A stretch of 8,045 nt of DNA, taken from positions 1-8,045 of the forward strand of contig JAEINM010000171.1 of assembly GCA_016342385.1 (NCBI GenBank), given 5' to 3'. The position numbers were made by a program, and so were the translations under genes. Source of the DNA: Spirochaetaceae bacterium (GTDB lineage: Bacteria; Spirochaetota; Spirochaetia; DSM-2461). The number at the start of each line of letters is the position of its first letter. The stretch's first letter is position 1. Positions 1 through 6,433 of this stretch are shown in pieces. The notes beneath the pieces are model-generated. The model did no database searches. It saw only the letters and a list, made by a program, of their open reading frames with translations, and was not told the DNA's origin.

Positions 1-2
1 CC

Positions 3-1370
3 CAATTATTAAATGGACATAAATGCTCCTATCTTTATTCCATCACCAGAGTCGATCTCAATACAATCATTTTGCATGAAAATATAATAGAGCAAGAGGA
101 ACAGAACCACACCTCGAGGAACTGGATTTTTTCCAATAATCACAAGTGGGTCATTTCGGGTGCTGAAAAAAACGGTCTTATGCTCGATAAAGGCTCTGCT
201 GATATCGAGTTGTCTGATGCCTTTTCCCGACTGGGAAATCCTGACTATAAGAACCGGAACTCTCTGGATATCCCCATTACCAATATACGAAAAGGGATAA
301 TCTCTTTTGATTTTGCCAAGAGAAAAATAAACAATCTGGCCCTACTGATAACAGCTTCAGTTTTAATGTGCGGATTTTTTACGGCTCTAATATTTAATAG
401 TTTCGGATATAGCCGTATGTCGGAAATTGTCAATAGTCTGGATCGGTCAATAGACTCTGCTACAGATGAAAATAAAGAGTCAATCGGTGAATTATCCCGC
501 GTTATTCAGGATGTTCAGGGAGAATTGACAGCTCTTCAGGATTCTGTAGCACAGGAGAAAGAGGCTTTTTTCTTCAGCAGGCAGAACACTGCTTCCAATA
601 TCCGCAGAATGTCCGATGAACTGCCCATGAAATATTATTCAAGAAAAAAAGCCTATGAGTTTATTGCTGTCAGAGTTGAATCAGCCGCCACTTATGGTGA
701 TCTGATCTATCAGGTCTCCCGTCTGCCTCAGAATGAAGAGCAGGCGGAAACCCTTCTGGCCACAGATATCAATAATGTTAAAACTCTCGATTCCTATAAA
801 ATGATTTTTTCTAATCTTGTTTATCCCGTCCGACTGGACAGTAGAGTGAATGATGGAAAGAGTTTCATGATTTCCAGTGTTTTTATGGAACAGCGTCTCA
901 ATCCCATCGGGACGGGTGGTGTCAGACCTCATTTTGCCGTGGATATTATAAATATCAACAATATTATTAACATCACTCCGGAGAATCAGATTGTTAGAGC
1001 TCCCGGACATCCCGGAAGTATTGTCAGTATTGCCGAAGGGACTATTAGGGATATACACTATGATTCTGTCTATGGATGGAATGTTGAAGTTGAACACATT
1101 ATGACTGATGAAATTCTCGATAAATACCCCGATTCTCTGAAATGGACCTCTTTTTATGCCCATATGAATAAACCCACAGGCTGGGAAGAGGGTGATGAGG
1201 TTAGACAGAATGAGAAAATCGGGGATATTGGTGAAGCCGGACGTTCGACGGGCCCCCATCTTCATTTCGAAATAAGAATTTATAGGCATGGTGGTGAGGA
1301 ATCGGGAGAAATGGGGCATTACGATAAAATAAATCCCATGATAGAAAAGAGTGATAAGCTCAAGGAATAA
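3..1370 (+). CDS. M23-family zinc metallopeptidase, membrane anchored, 5' partial
   Basis: Predicted peptidoglycan endopeptidase of the lysostaphin/LytM (M23) type, anchored in the inner membrane with its catalytic domain outside. The C-terminal half carries the expected zinc-site motifs: HFAVD (His at 930, Asp at 942), YAHM (His at 1161) and HLHFEIR (His at 1257 and 1263). The first motif has Ala where the family usually has Gly; all metal and catalytic residues are kept. A single hydrophobic segment is encoded at about 333-401, followed by a Glu/Ser-rich, probably coiled-coil stretch at about 420-566. The N-terminal part before the membrane segment is hydrophilic, so there is no ordinary signal peptide. 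The first in-window start-type codon often chosen is TTG at 72, but it has no ribosome binding site and the frame stays open to base 3, so I treat the gene as entering from the left. It converges on the ykgJ-like gene, with 19 bp between the stops. Family call is firm; substrate and role are inferred. Confidence 0.87.
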   Translation, partial: QLLNGHKCSYLYSITRVDLNTIILHENIIEQEEQNHTSRNWIFSNNHKWVISGAEKNGLMLDKGSADIELSDAFSRLGNPDYKNRNSLDIPITNIRKGIISFDFAKRKINNLALLITASVLMCGFFTALIFNSFGYSRMSEIVNSLDRSIDSATDENKESIGELSRVIQDVQGELTALQDSVAQEKEAFFFSRQNTASNIRRMSDELPMKYYSRKKAYEFIAVRVESAATYGDLIYQVSRLPQNEEQAETLLATDINNVKTLDSYKMIFSNLVYPVRLDSRVNDGKSFMISSVFMEQRLNPIGTGGVRPHFAVDIININNIINITPENQIVRAPGHPGSIVSIAEGTIRDIHYDSVYGWNVEVEHIMTDEILDKYPDSLKWTSFYAHMNKPTGWEEGDEVRQNEKIGDIGEAGRSTGPHLHFEIRIYRHGGEESGEMGHYDKINPMIEKSDKLKE

Positions 1371-1389
1371 AATTTAGAAGAATTTGTCT

Positions 1390-1881
1390 TCAACGAAATG
1401 TCTTTTTCAATTCTTCTATAACAAGATATACAATAGGGCAGATTCTGTAGTTTTCGAGGGTCGGTTTCAGGTATTTTCGCATATTTCTTCTGTCTGTGTG
1501 GGGGTAATCCCTACAGGCGGCCGGTCTGTCTTCATAGACTATGCAGTAGTTTTTTTTATCAATAAAAGGGCAGGGGAGTTCCTTGAAAATCATATCCCCC
1601 TCTTCATCGGTCACAAGATAATTTTCTACAAATTGACCTGTTTTCATTTTCATGCTTTTTGAGAGCCTGCTGATATCTCTGTTTTTTAGTAATGGCCCCG
1701 TCCCCCGGCAGCAGTTTGCACAGTCCAGACAATTTATTTCACCGGCAAAAAGGGTGTGAAATTTCCCACATAAGGCATCCAGTTCAGATGATTTAACTTT
1801 TTTTAGCAGCCTAATGAATTTCTTTGTATCATTGAAACGGCTCTTTCCCCTATTTATAATGGTTTGGTACTTTTCAATCAT
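1390..1881 (-). CDS. YkgJ-family cysteine cluster (CxxCxxCC) protein
   Basis: A 163-residue soluble protein of the zinc/iron-chelating CxxCxxCC family (YkgJ type). It shows the diagnostic cluster Cys51, Cys54, Cys57, Cys58 (CLDCANCC). Further conserved cysteines follow at 104 (CPF), 113 (YCIVY), 123 (RPAACRDYP) and 148, giving eight likely metal-binding cysteines in the order typical of the family. These cysteines are thought to hold a metal or iron-sulphur centre; the biochemical function of the family is not settled, so no reaction is assigned. The ATG at 1881-1879 shares one base with the hisI stop codon (TAATG), and no ribosome binding site is visible before it, so translation probably depends on ribosomes finishing hisI. 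It is the last gene of the - strand set and its stop lies 19 bp from the convergent M23 gene. The first 40 residues are basic and helical-looking without cysteine ligands except Cys38. Confidence 0.87.
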   Translation of the reverse strand: MIEKYQTIINRGKSRFNDTKKFIRLLKKVKSSELDALCGKFHTLFAGEINCLDCANCCRGTGPLLKNRDISRLSKSMKMKTGQFVENYLVTDEEGDMIFKELPCPFIDKKNYCIVYEDRPAACRDYPHTDRRNMRKYLKPTLENYRICPIVYLVIEELKKTFR

Positions 1882-2201
1882 TAATTAAGAGGTACCACAT
1901 TGAAGAAACAACTTCGTTTCCCCGTATGACAAGCCACTCCTCCAATCTGCCTGACTTTTAGAAGAATGGAATCGAGATCACAATCGAGACGAATCTCTAT
2001 AATCTCCTGCAGATTTCCCGAAGTCTCTCCTTTTTTCCACAACTCGTTTCTACTTCGTGAATAATATACAGCATAACCGCATTTGAGAGTTTCCTCCCAT
2101 GATTCTTCATTCATATAGGCCTGCATGAGTATCTCTCCGGTTTCAAAGTCCTGAGCTATAGCAGGCAGCAGACCTTTTGATTTAGTAAAATCCGGTTTCA
2201 T
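1881..2201 (-). CDS. hisI: Phosphoribosyl-AMP cyclohydrolase
   Basis: Histidine biosynthesis enzyme that opens the adenine ring of phosphoribosyl-AMP (third step), cytoplasmic. The 106-residue protein is the single-domain form: no phosphoribosyl-ATP pyrophosphatase (HisE) domain follows. Family hallmarks are nearly all present: GLLPAIAQD at 10-18, LMQAYMN at 25-31, YYSRSRNELWKKGETSG at 46-62, DCDLD at 73-77 and GGVACHTGKRSCF at 87-99. Cys74, Cys91 and Cys98 correspond to the zinc-binding cysteines of the family, and Asp73, Asp75 and Asp77 to the magnesium-binding aspartates. The start at 2201 has a good ribosome binding site (AAGGAG at 2216-2211, 9-base spacer). It is read after the UDPGP gene across a repeat-filled 105-bp gap and overlaps the ykgJ-like gene by one base. 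No other histidine gene is in the window. Confidence 0.95.
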   Translation of the reverse strand: MKPDFTKSKGLLPAIAQDFETGEILMQAYMNEESWEETLKCGYAVYYSRSRNELWKKGETSGNLQEIIEIRLDCDLDSILLKVRQIGGVACHTGKRSCFFNVVPLN

Positions 2202-2218
2202 CGTTTTTCTCTCCTTCC

Positions 2219-2281
2219 CTTAGTAAGACGGTCACTTCGTATAGACGTTACTTCGTATAGACGTTACTTCGTATAGACGGG
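2219..2281. repeat. 16-bp tandem repeat, three good copies plus one degenerate
   Basis: Unit on the + strand is ACTTCGTATAGACGTT. Copies at 2234-2249 and 2250-2265 are identical; the third at 2266-2281 ends GGG in place of GTT (14 of 16 identical). A fourth, degenerate copy with one base deleted can be aligned at 2219-2233. The array fills most of the gap between the UDPGP stop and the hisI ribosome binding site. Copy identity and exact periodicity suggest recent slippage expansion. It is non-coding in the local gene context. Confidence 0.85.
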
Positions 2282-2304
2282 TTTCAAACCCGTCTTTACA
2301 AAGT
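2266..2304 (-). repeat. Imperfect inverted repeat / stable hairpin after the UDPGP gene
   Basis: The core is a perfect 9-bp stem: AGACGGGTT at 2275-2283 pairs with AACCCGTCT at 2287-2295, leaving a 3-base loop. After a T/T mismatch, 2271-2273 pairs with 2297-2299; after a second mismatch, 2266-2269 pairs with 2301-2304. The left arm is the third copy of the 16-bp tandem repeat and the right arm is a degenerate inverted copy. On the transcribed - strand the hairpin begins two bases after the UDPGP stop codon. It has no U-tract, so it is not a canonical intrinsic terminator; a transcript-stabilising 3' hairpin or a REP-like dispersed element fits better. Confidence 0.75.
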
Positions 2305-2306
2305 GC

Positions 2307-3770
2307 CTAGACCGGGATCCATCTCCCTTTTTCCAGTTTAAGACCGTAGGTGTTTTTCAGTTTTTTCACAAGTCCTTTATTCAGTTCTGTAGCTGTGCTT
2401 TTCAGGTCCTCATTAATTGATTCTCCCAGTTCCAGACCACTGGTCATCAGGTTTTCCATTATTGTCTTTGCCGCAAGAAAACGCTCATATTTGTTGATGG
2501 CAAAAATGAGAATATCATCAAGTAGTCCTATGACTTCCCAGGTAACCTGTTCAGCTTGTGAATATTTCCCCGCATCTTTGTCCTGGTCGCTAAAACGCAT
2601 AGGTAGTGAATTAATAATCCAATCGATATTATTTACCAGGTACTCCAGGTTGAACAGCCCGGTTGCGCAGTTGAACAGTATAGACGTCCCTTGCCGCTCT
2701 GCTTCTTCGACTGCTTTATTATCGATGGCAACTCCCAGGTCAGCACAGTTTAAATGACCTCTTTCATCTCGTATAAGAATCCCGCCCTTAACATCTACAG
2801 GAGTTTTATAGGAGAAATCAAATCCCGCCGGTTTTCCACTTAAAGCCAGAATGGCAAGACTGACAGGTTCGGGCGTATAGCCGATATTATCGACATTCCC
2901 AATTGAGATAAATCGGACACCCGATTGGTATAAGTCTGTAAAAACTTTCTTTAATGTGATAAAACACTGACCGTGACCTCCGGGAATAGGCAGGAGGCTG
3001 CCATCGGAAGTTTCAAAAAGAGTTTTTTTCTCTCCTGCACAGCTTTGAGTGAAGGCAGCCAGTAATGGCTGAATCCCTGTTTTTACCCGGCAGATATTAT
3101 TGTCTTTTTTTTCTATAAGATCTTTCAGGTAGGGACTGTTTTCATATTTTTTATAGGTTTTGCCTATGGATTCATCATTGAAGTAGCTGGTCATCTGAAA
3201 CATGGAAGGGCAGTCATTTATCAGGAGAGCTCTCATTTTAAGTTCTATAAATGAAGGTCCGACTGTACCGTCAGGATTGATAAAGGCGGGAGTTATTCCT
3301 TTGGCTCTTCCCCGGGAGGCCTCTGACAACAGTTCAAATGGTTCTCTTAACTGATCAAACAGGTCGGGATTGAATGATCTGTTTTTTTTGGAATCCGCGT
3401 ATGATGTAGCAGACCCTCCGTTGAGAATACCGAAAGAATAGCAGGACATTAATTGTTTCCCGATTTCAGTGAGTTCTTTTTCACTAAGAAGGACATCTTT
3501 ATTTTCATCTGTAGACAACTGAGGCAAGGATATCCTGAATTTTTTGAGTTTTTCAGTCAGTTTTTGTGAGGGAATTGAATAGGATACTTCCCCAGTCATG
3601 TTTATAATTCTTTTATTATCAACGGGAGGAAATCCCTCTGCCTTTACAGCTTTAATATGATCAAAATCTCCTTTATTGTATTTAAGTAATATTTCCATAG
3701 TCAGGTGAGAGTCTATAATTGATTGTTCGAGTTTAATTTTTAATCTATCACTGATGTATTCTTCAGCCAT
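2307..3770 (-). CDS. UDPGP-family UTP:sugar-1-phosphate uridylyltransferase (divergent)
   Basis: A 487-residue cytoplasmic nucleotidyltransferase of the UDPGP family (eukaryotic UGPase/UAP-like, not the bacterial GalU type). It probably makes a UDP-sugar, such as UDP-glucose, from UTP and a sugar 1-phosphate. Recognisable landmarks in order are: the nucleotide-binding loop region ILNGGSATSYADSKK (115-129), QMTSYFNDE (192-200, matching the family's M-S-F-N-T-D-E-type segment), PGGHGQ (263-268), ISIGNVDNIG (289-298), DVKGG with Lys328 (326-330), FNCATGLFNLEYL (366-378), and ERFLAAKTIMENL (429-441), matching the family's R-F-x-P-V-K-type segment. The loop is atypical: Ala and Tyr replace residues usually Gly or small/basic. 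Start at 3770 is supported by AAAAGGAG at 3787-3780 with a 9-base spacer. It is the first gene of a set with hisI and the ykgJ-like gene. The sugar specificity cannot be read from sequence; N-acetylglucosamine or galactose 1-phosphate are alternatives. Confidence 0.85.
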   Translation of the reverse strand: MAEEYISDRLKIKLEQSIIDSHLTMEILLKYNKGDFDHIKAVKAEGFPPVDNKRIINMTGEVSYSIPSQKLTEKLKKFRISLPQLSTDENKDVLLSEKELTEIGKQLMSCYSFGILNGGSATSYADSKKNRSFNPDLFDQLREPFELLSEASRGRAKGITPAFINPDGTVGPSFIELKMRALLINDCPSMFQMTSYFNDESIGKTYKKYENSPYLKDLIEKKDNNICRVKTGIQPLLAAFTQSCAGEKKTLFETSDGSLLPIPGGHGQCFITLKKVFTDLYQSGVRFISIGNVDNIGYTPEPVSLAILALSGKPAGFDFSYKTPVDVKGGILIRDERGHLNCADLGVAIDNKAVEEAERQGTSILFNCATGLFNLEYLVNNIDWIINSLPMRFSDQDKDAGKYSQAEQVTWEVIGLLDDILIFAINKYERFLAAKTIMENLMTSGLELGESINEDLKSTATELNKGLVKKLKNTYGLKLEKGRWIPV

Positions 3771-3842
3771 GGTGGTATACTCCTTTTAGAACTTATGCTA
3801 ACACAAATCTAATTCTTAGATAATTCTCTTTTTCTAGATATG

Positions 3843-3879
3843 ATCCCTATTTTTTTCCCCTGAAGTCAACAATAGGGAT
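3843..3879. repeat. Perfect 9-bp inverted repeat upstream of the UDPGP gene
   Basis: ATCCCTATT at 3843-3851 is the exact reverse complement of AATAGGGAT at 3871-3879, with 19 bases between. It lies 73 bp upstream of the UDPGP start. On the - strand the spacer contains TTGACT (3869-3864), which looks like a -35 box, but no -10 box lies at a normal distance. The structure could form in the UDPGP leader RNA, be a protein-binding site, or mark one end of a small element. Confidence 0.5.
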
Positions 3880-3983
3880 ACCACTTATGGTGCGGCTTCC
3901 ATATTCATCGAAAAACTGTTTCAAGTCTAATCGGAATGTAGACAGACAACTGTTGTGGCATTTCCATGTAGTCGGTCGGATAA

Positions 3984-4003
3984 ATCTGAATCCAGATTCA
4001 GAT
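3984..4003. repeat. 20-bp palindrome just downstream of the kinase gene
   Basis: ATCTGAATC (3984-3992) and GATTCAGAT (3995-4003) are perfect reverse complements separated by two bases. On the - strand the palindrome starts 21 bases after the kinase stop and is followed by a short, weak T-rich stretch (TTA). It could act as a weak terminator for the regulator-kinase set, or as a dyad operator. The tail is poor for an intrinsic terminator, so the function is left open. Confidence 0.55.
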
Positions 4004-4024
4004 ATGGGTCTTTATGTATAAATT

Positions 4025-6418
4025 TTACTCGTCAGACAAATCGTTTATCTGTATTTCAGGAACAGGGAAATCAATTAGAAATTTAGTGCCGTGACCGACG
4101 ACGCTGATACAGCTGATTGTTCCTTTCCATATTTGAACAATCTGATTGTAAGCAATTTGCAAACCCAGACCGCTTCCCCCCTGTCCAATCTTGGTCGTGA
4201 AAAAGGGTTCAAATATTCTACTGATTATTTCCGGTTCGATTCCACTACCGTCGTCGGTATACTCTATGTGTACTGTTCCATTTCTAATAGAACACAGTAT
4301 GCGGATCTTCCCTTCTACTTTATTTTCAAAACCGTGTAGTACAGAGTTGCCGATAAGGTTACTGAAAATTTGTGCTAAAGTGCCGGGTGGACCATATAGT
4401 TTGATCTCTTCGGGGCATATAATTTCGCAGCTGTGCTTCTTCTGTTTAAGCTGTGGATGAAGACTTGAAACAATGTCCTGCAGATACTCTCCAAGGAAGA
4501 ATAAACGGGATCTTTCCTGGGATTGATCAACAGAAATCTTCTTGAAGCTTCGTATTAAGTCACCAGCTCTATGGAGATTGGTTTCGACCAGATGGAATTC
4601 TTCATTAAGAATCTCCATGAATTTATTAAACCGGGTACGTGATAAGGCCCCTTCTTTGATCAGCTTATTAATATCATTTATGCGTACTTTAATATCGCTT
4701 ACAGCTGTAATCCCTATCCCGATAGGGGTATTTATCTCATGGGCAACTCCTGCGACAAGGGATCCAAGTGCAGCCATTTTTTCCGATTGAATGATTAATA
4801 GCTCAGCGCTCTTGCGCTCTTCCCATAGTTTTACTCCTTGAATGGCATTACTCATCAATAAGCTGACGGCATTGCTGATTTTACCTCCAGCTGTATCGGT
4901 AAAAAAAACCACAAAACCTAATATCTCTTTTTTTGAATATAAAAGATCAACAATCAGAAATTTATCTTCATTACTGGTGAACTGAAATTCTTCGGGGAAT
5001 AAATCCTGTGAGGGGAAGAGTATTCCTTCTGGTGGAATTTCTTTACGGCCAGATTCATCATAGGCAAATATAAGAGATGACATAGAGGTTGACTTCCTGG
5101 AATTATCAAACATTGAAAGAAAGCAGCTTTTGAAACCCATTATGGGAAGATCACGGAAAAAAATATCCAGAACTTCCTCCATGACAACAGTATTGGCCAG
5201 TGATTCATTGAATGCTCTCATCTGATTAGCCTTGGATAAGGTATCGAAGGTATTTTGAGTTTCGAGATTCGAGGGATACTCAATGATCAGGAGACTTCCC
5301 TGATCCAGTAGCAATCCGGCTTCAATCTGCCAACCGGACTGGATACATTCAGGTATGACTTTTTTTCTCAGTTCTGAAAGTATTGTCAGGTATAAAGTTC
5401 CCGAAAAAGTTGTCGAATAATCATCCAGAAGGTTTTGAAGATGATTGAGGAATAGTCTGCTATCAGATGATTTTACAGATTCCAGGAAAGCATCCTCAAG
5501 CAATATTAGCCATTTCTGGAATTTTTCTTCAGAAAATAATTGTCGGGCTTTTTGGTTTAAACGGTCTATAGGAGAGCAGCCACAGCTGGATCTAATAATA
5601 ACAGAAGAGGGAATACTGGTATGTTTAACGACAGATTCACCCTTAAGTATTTTTAAAATGGTAGTCGTTCCTACTTTGGCCTGATGAGCAATAGATTGCC
5701 TTACGGTTGTAAGAATATTAGAATAAAAATCATCAAAGCCGGTAATGAAAAAGTCCTGCGGAACCTTGTACCCATGATCTTCCAGACAATTGAGTGCCGC
5801 AATGGCCATTTCATCATTAGCAACAACAATTCCCTGGAAATCTGGTTTTCCCATTTCCAGTAGTTTCTCCATTGCCGCAATGCCCGAGGGAAGTAGGAAG
5901 TTGCCATGAACCATCCATTCGTCCCGAACTTTCAGGTTGCGTTTATGCATTTCATTGATGAAAATACTTTTTCTTATCTCAGCTTCCTGCTGCCCTACCG
6001 GTCCACCAATAAAGGCAATGCGTTCATAGTGATGATCGTCAAGCAGATGCTTCATAAGCTGGCGCATGCCTACGCTATTGTCGGAAAATATGCCATGAAT
6101 CCCAGGGACTTGTACTGATAAGGTGACTAGTGGAAGGGGTTTAAAGCTATGGCAGAATTTTTTGAAAACCTCTTCTGAAATATCATGACTGAGAGAACCT
6201 GAGATTATAAGTCCGTCGATCGTACGATTGTTAATAAAATCCAGAATATCATTCTGAAATCGCTGCTTAAGAGTATCATATCCTAACATATAAGAGATAA
6301 TGCATACATTCGTCCCTTTTGTAACTTCCAGTATTCCCTTGATAATACTGTTTGTATAAGGATAATCAGATGGGGCTACAAGTAGACCGATTCTCATTGG
6401 TAATTCTGAATGTTTCAT
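4025..6418 (-). CDS. Soluble hybrid sensor histidine kinase with LacI-type (periplasmic-binding-protein fold) input domain
   Basis: A 797-residue cytoplasmic protein with no signal peptide or membrane segment. Residues 8-281 form a LacI/GalR-type ligand-binding domain without the N-terminal helix-turn-helix. Visible marks are RIGLLVAPSDYPY at 9-21, DGLIISGS at 68-75, ERIAFIGGP at 132-140, VANDEMAIAAL at 199-209, FFITGFDD at 223-230, LTTVRQS at 236-242, and the closing VIIRSSCGC at 273-281. Residues 282-400 are unassigned and helical, and about 400-532 looks GAF-like. The kinase core follows: H-box AHEINTP with phosphoacceptor His560, N-box Asn687/Asn691, G1 box DDGSG (722-726), FEPFFTTK (736-743) and G2 box GGSGLGL (747-753). 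It should autophosphorylate in response to a small ligand and pass phosphate to Asp88 of the regulator encoded 15 bp upstream. A weak TAAGG at 6433-6429 precedes the chosen ATG; Met8 is a less supported alternative. The ligand is unknown; sugars are typical for this fold. Confidence 0.92.
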   Translation of the reverse strand: MKHSELPMRIGLLVAPSDYPYTNSIIKGILEVTKGTNVCIISYMLGYDTLKQRFQNDILDFINNRTIDGLIISGSLSHDISEEVFKKFCHSFKPLPLVTLSVQVPGIHGIFSDNSVGMRQLMKHLLDDHHYERIAFIGGPVGQQEAEIRKSIFINEMHKRNLKVRDEWMVHGNFLLPSGIAAMEKLLEMGKPDFQGIVVANDEMAIAALNCLEDHGYKVPQDFFITGFDDFYSNILTTVRQSIAHQAKVGTTTILKILKGESVVKHTSIPSSVIIRSSCGCSPIDRLNQKARQLFSEEKFQKWLILLEDAFLESVKSSDSRLFLNHLQNLLDDYSTTFSGTLYLTILSELRKKVIPECIQSGWQIEAGLLLDQGSLLIIEYPSNLETQNTFDTLSKANQMRAFNESLANTVVMEEVLDIFFRDLPIMGFKSCFLSMFDNSRKSTSMSSLIFAYDESGRKEIPPEGILFPSQDLFPEEFQFTSNEDKFLIVDLLYSKKEILGFVVFFTDTAGGKISNAVSLLMSNAIQGVKLWEERKSAELLIIQSEKMAALGSLVAGVAHEINTPIGIGITAVSDIKVRINDINKLIKEGALSRTRFNKFMEILNEEFHLVETNLHRAGDLIRSFKKISVDQSQERSRLFFLGEYLQDIVSSLHPQLKQKKHSCEIICPEEIKLYGPPGTLAQIFSNLIGNSVLHGFENKVEGKIRILCSIRNGTVHIEYTDDGSGIEPEIISRIFEPFFTTKIGQGGSGLGLQIAYNQIVQIWKGTISCISVVGHGTKFLIDFPVPEIQINDLSDE

Positions 6419-6433
6419 TAATCTACAGCCTTA

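Noticed and set aside
681..1319. Long - strand open frame inside the M23 gene
   Set aside because: It is antisense to a clear M23 peptidase with all catalytic motifs, has no recognisable domain and no plausible ribosome binding site.
1377..1391. Small inverted repeat GAAGA/TCTTC between the convergent M23 and ykgJ-like genes
   Set aside because: Only a 5-bp A/T-rich stem with no T-run on the + strand and a weak one on the -; too little to call a bidirectional terminator.
2219..2304. CRISPR array
   Set aside because: Units are 16 bp and directly adjacent with no spacers, so this is a simple tandem repeat; no cas gene is present.
2350..2757. + strand open frame opposite the UDPGP gene
   Set aside because: Serine-rich shadow of the UDPGP coding strand with no family resemblance.
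3836..3869. Possible sigma-70 promoter for the UDPGP gene (TTGACT at 3869-3864, TATCTA at 3840-3835 on the - strand)
   Set aside because: The boxes are about 23 bases apart instead of about 17, and no other convincing -35/-10 pair was found.
3908..3967. 20-residue - strand mini-frame starting at 3967
   Set aside because: Too short, no ribosome binding site, and embedded in the ambiguous intergenic element.
3887..4021. 44-codon + strand open frame as a real small gene
   Set aside because: Weak ribosome binding site, no recognised product, and the opposite strand is equally open over the same bases; kept only as an observation.
3771..4024. Riboswitch (for example cyclic-di-GMP responsive) upstream of the UDPGP gene
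   Set aside because: Considered because of the neighbouring HD-GYP gene, but I could not find a conserved aptamer core, only isolated inverted repeats.
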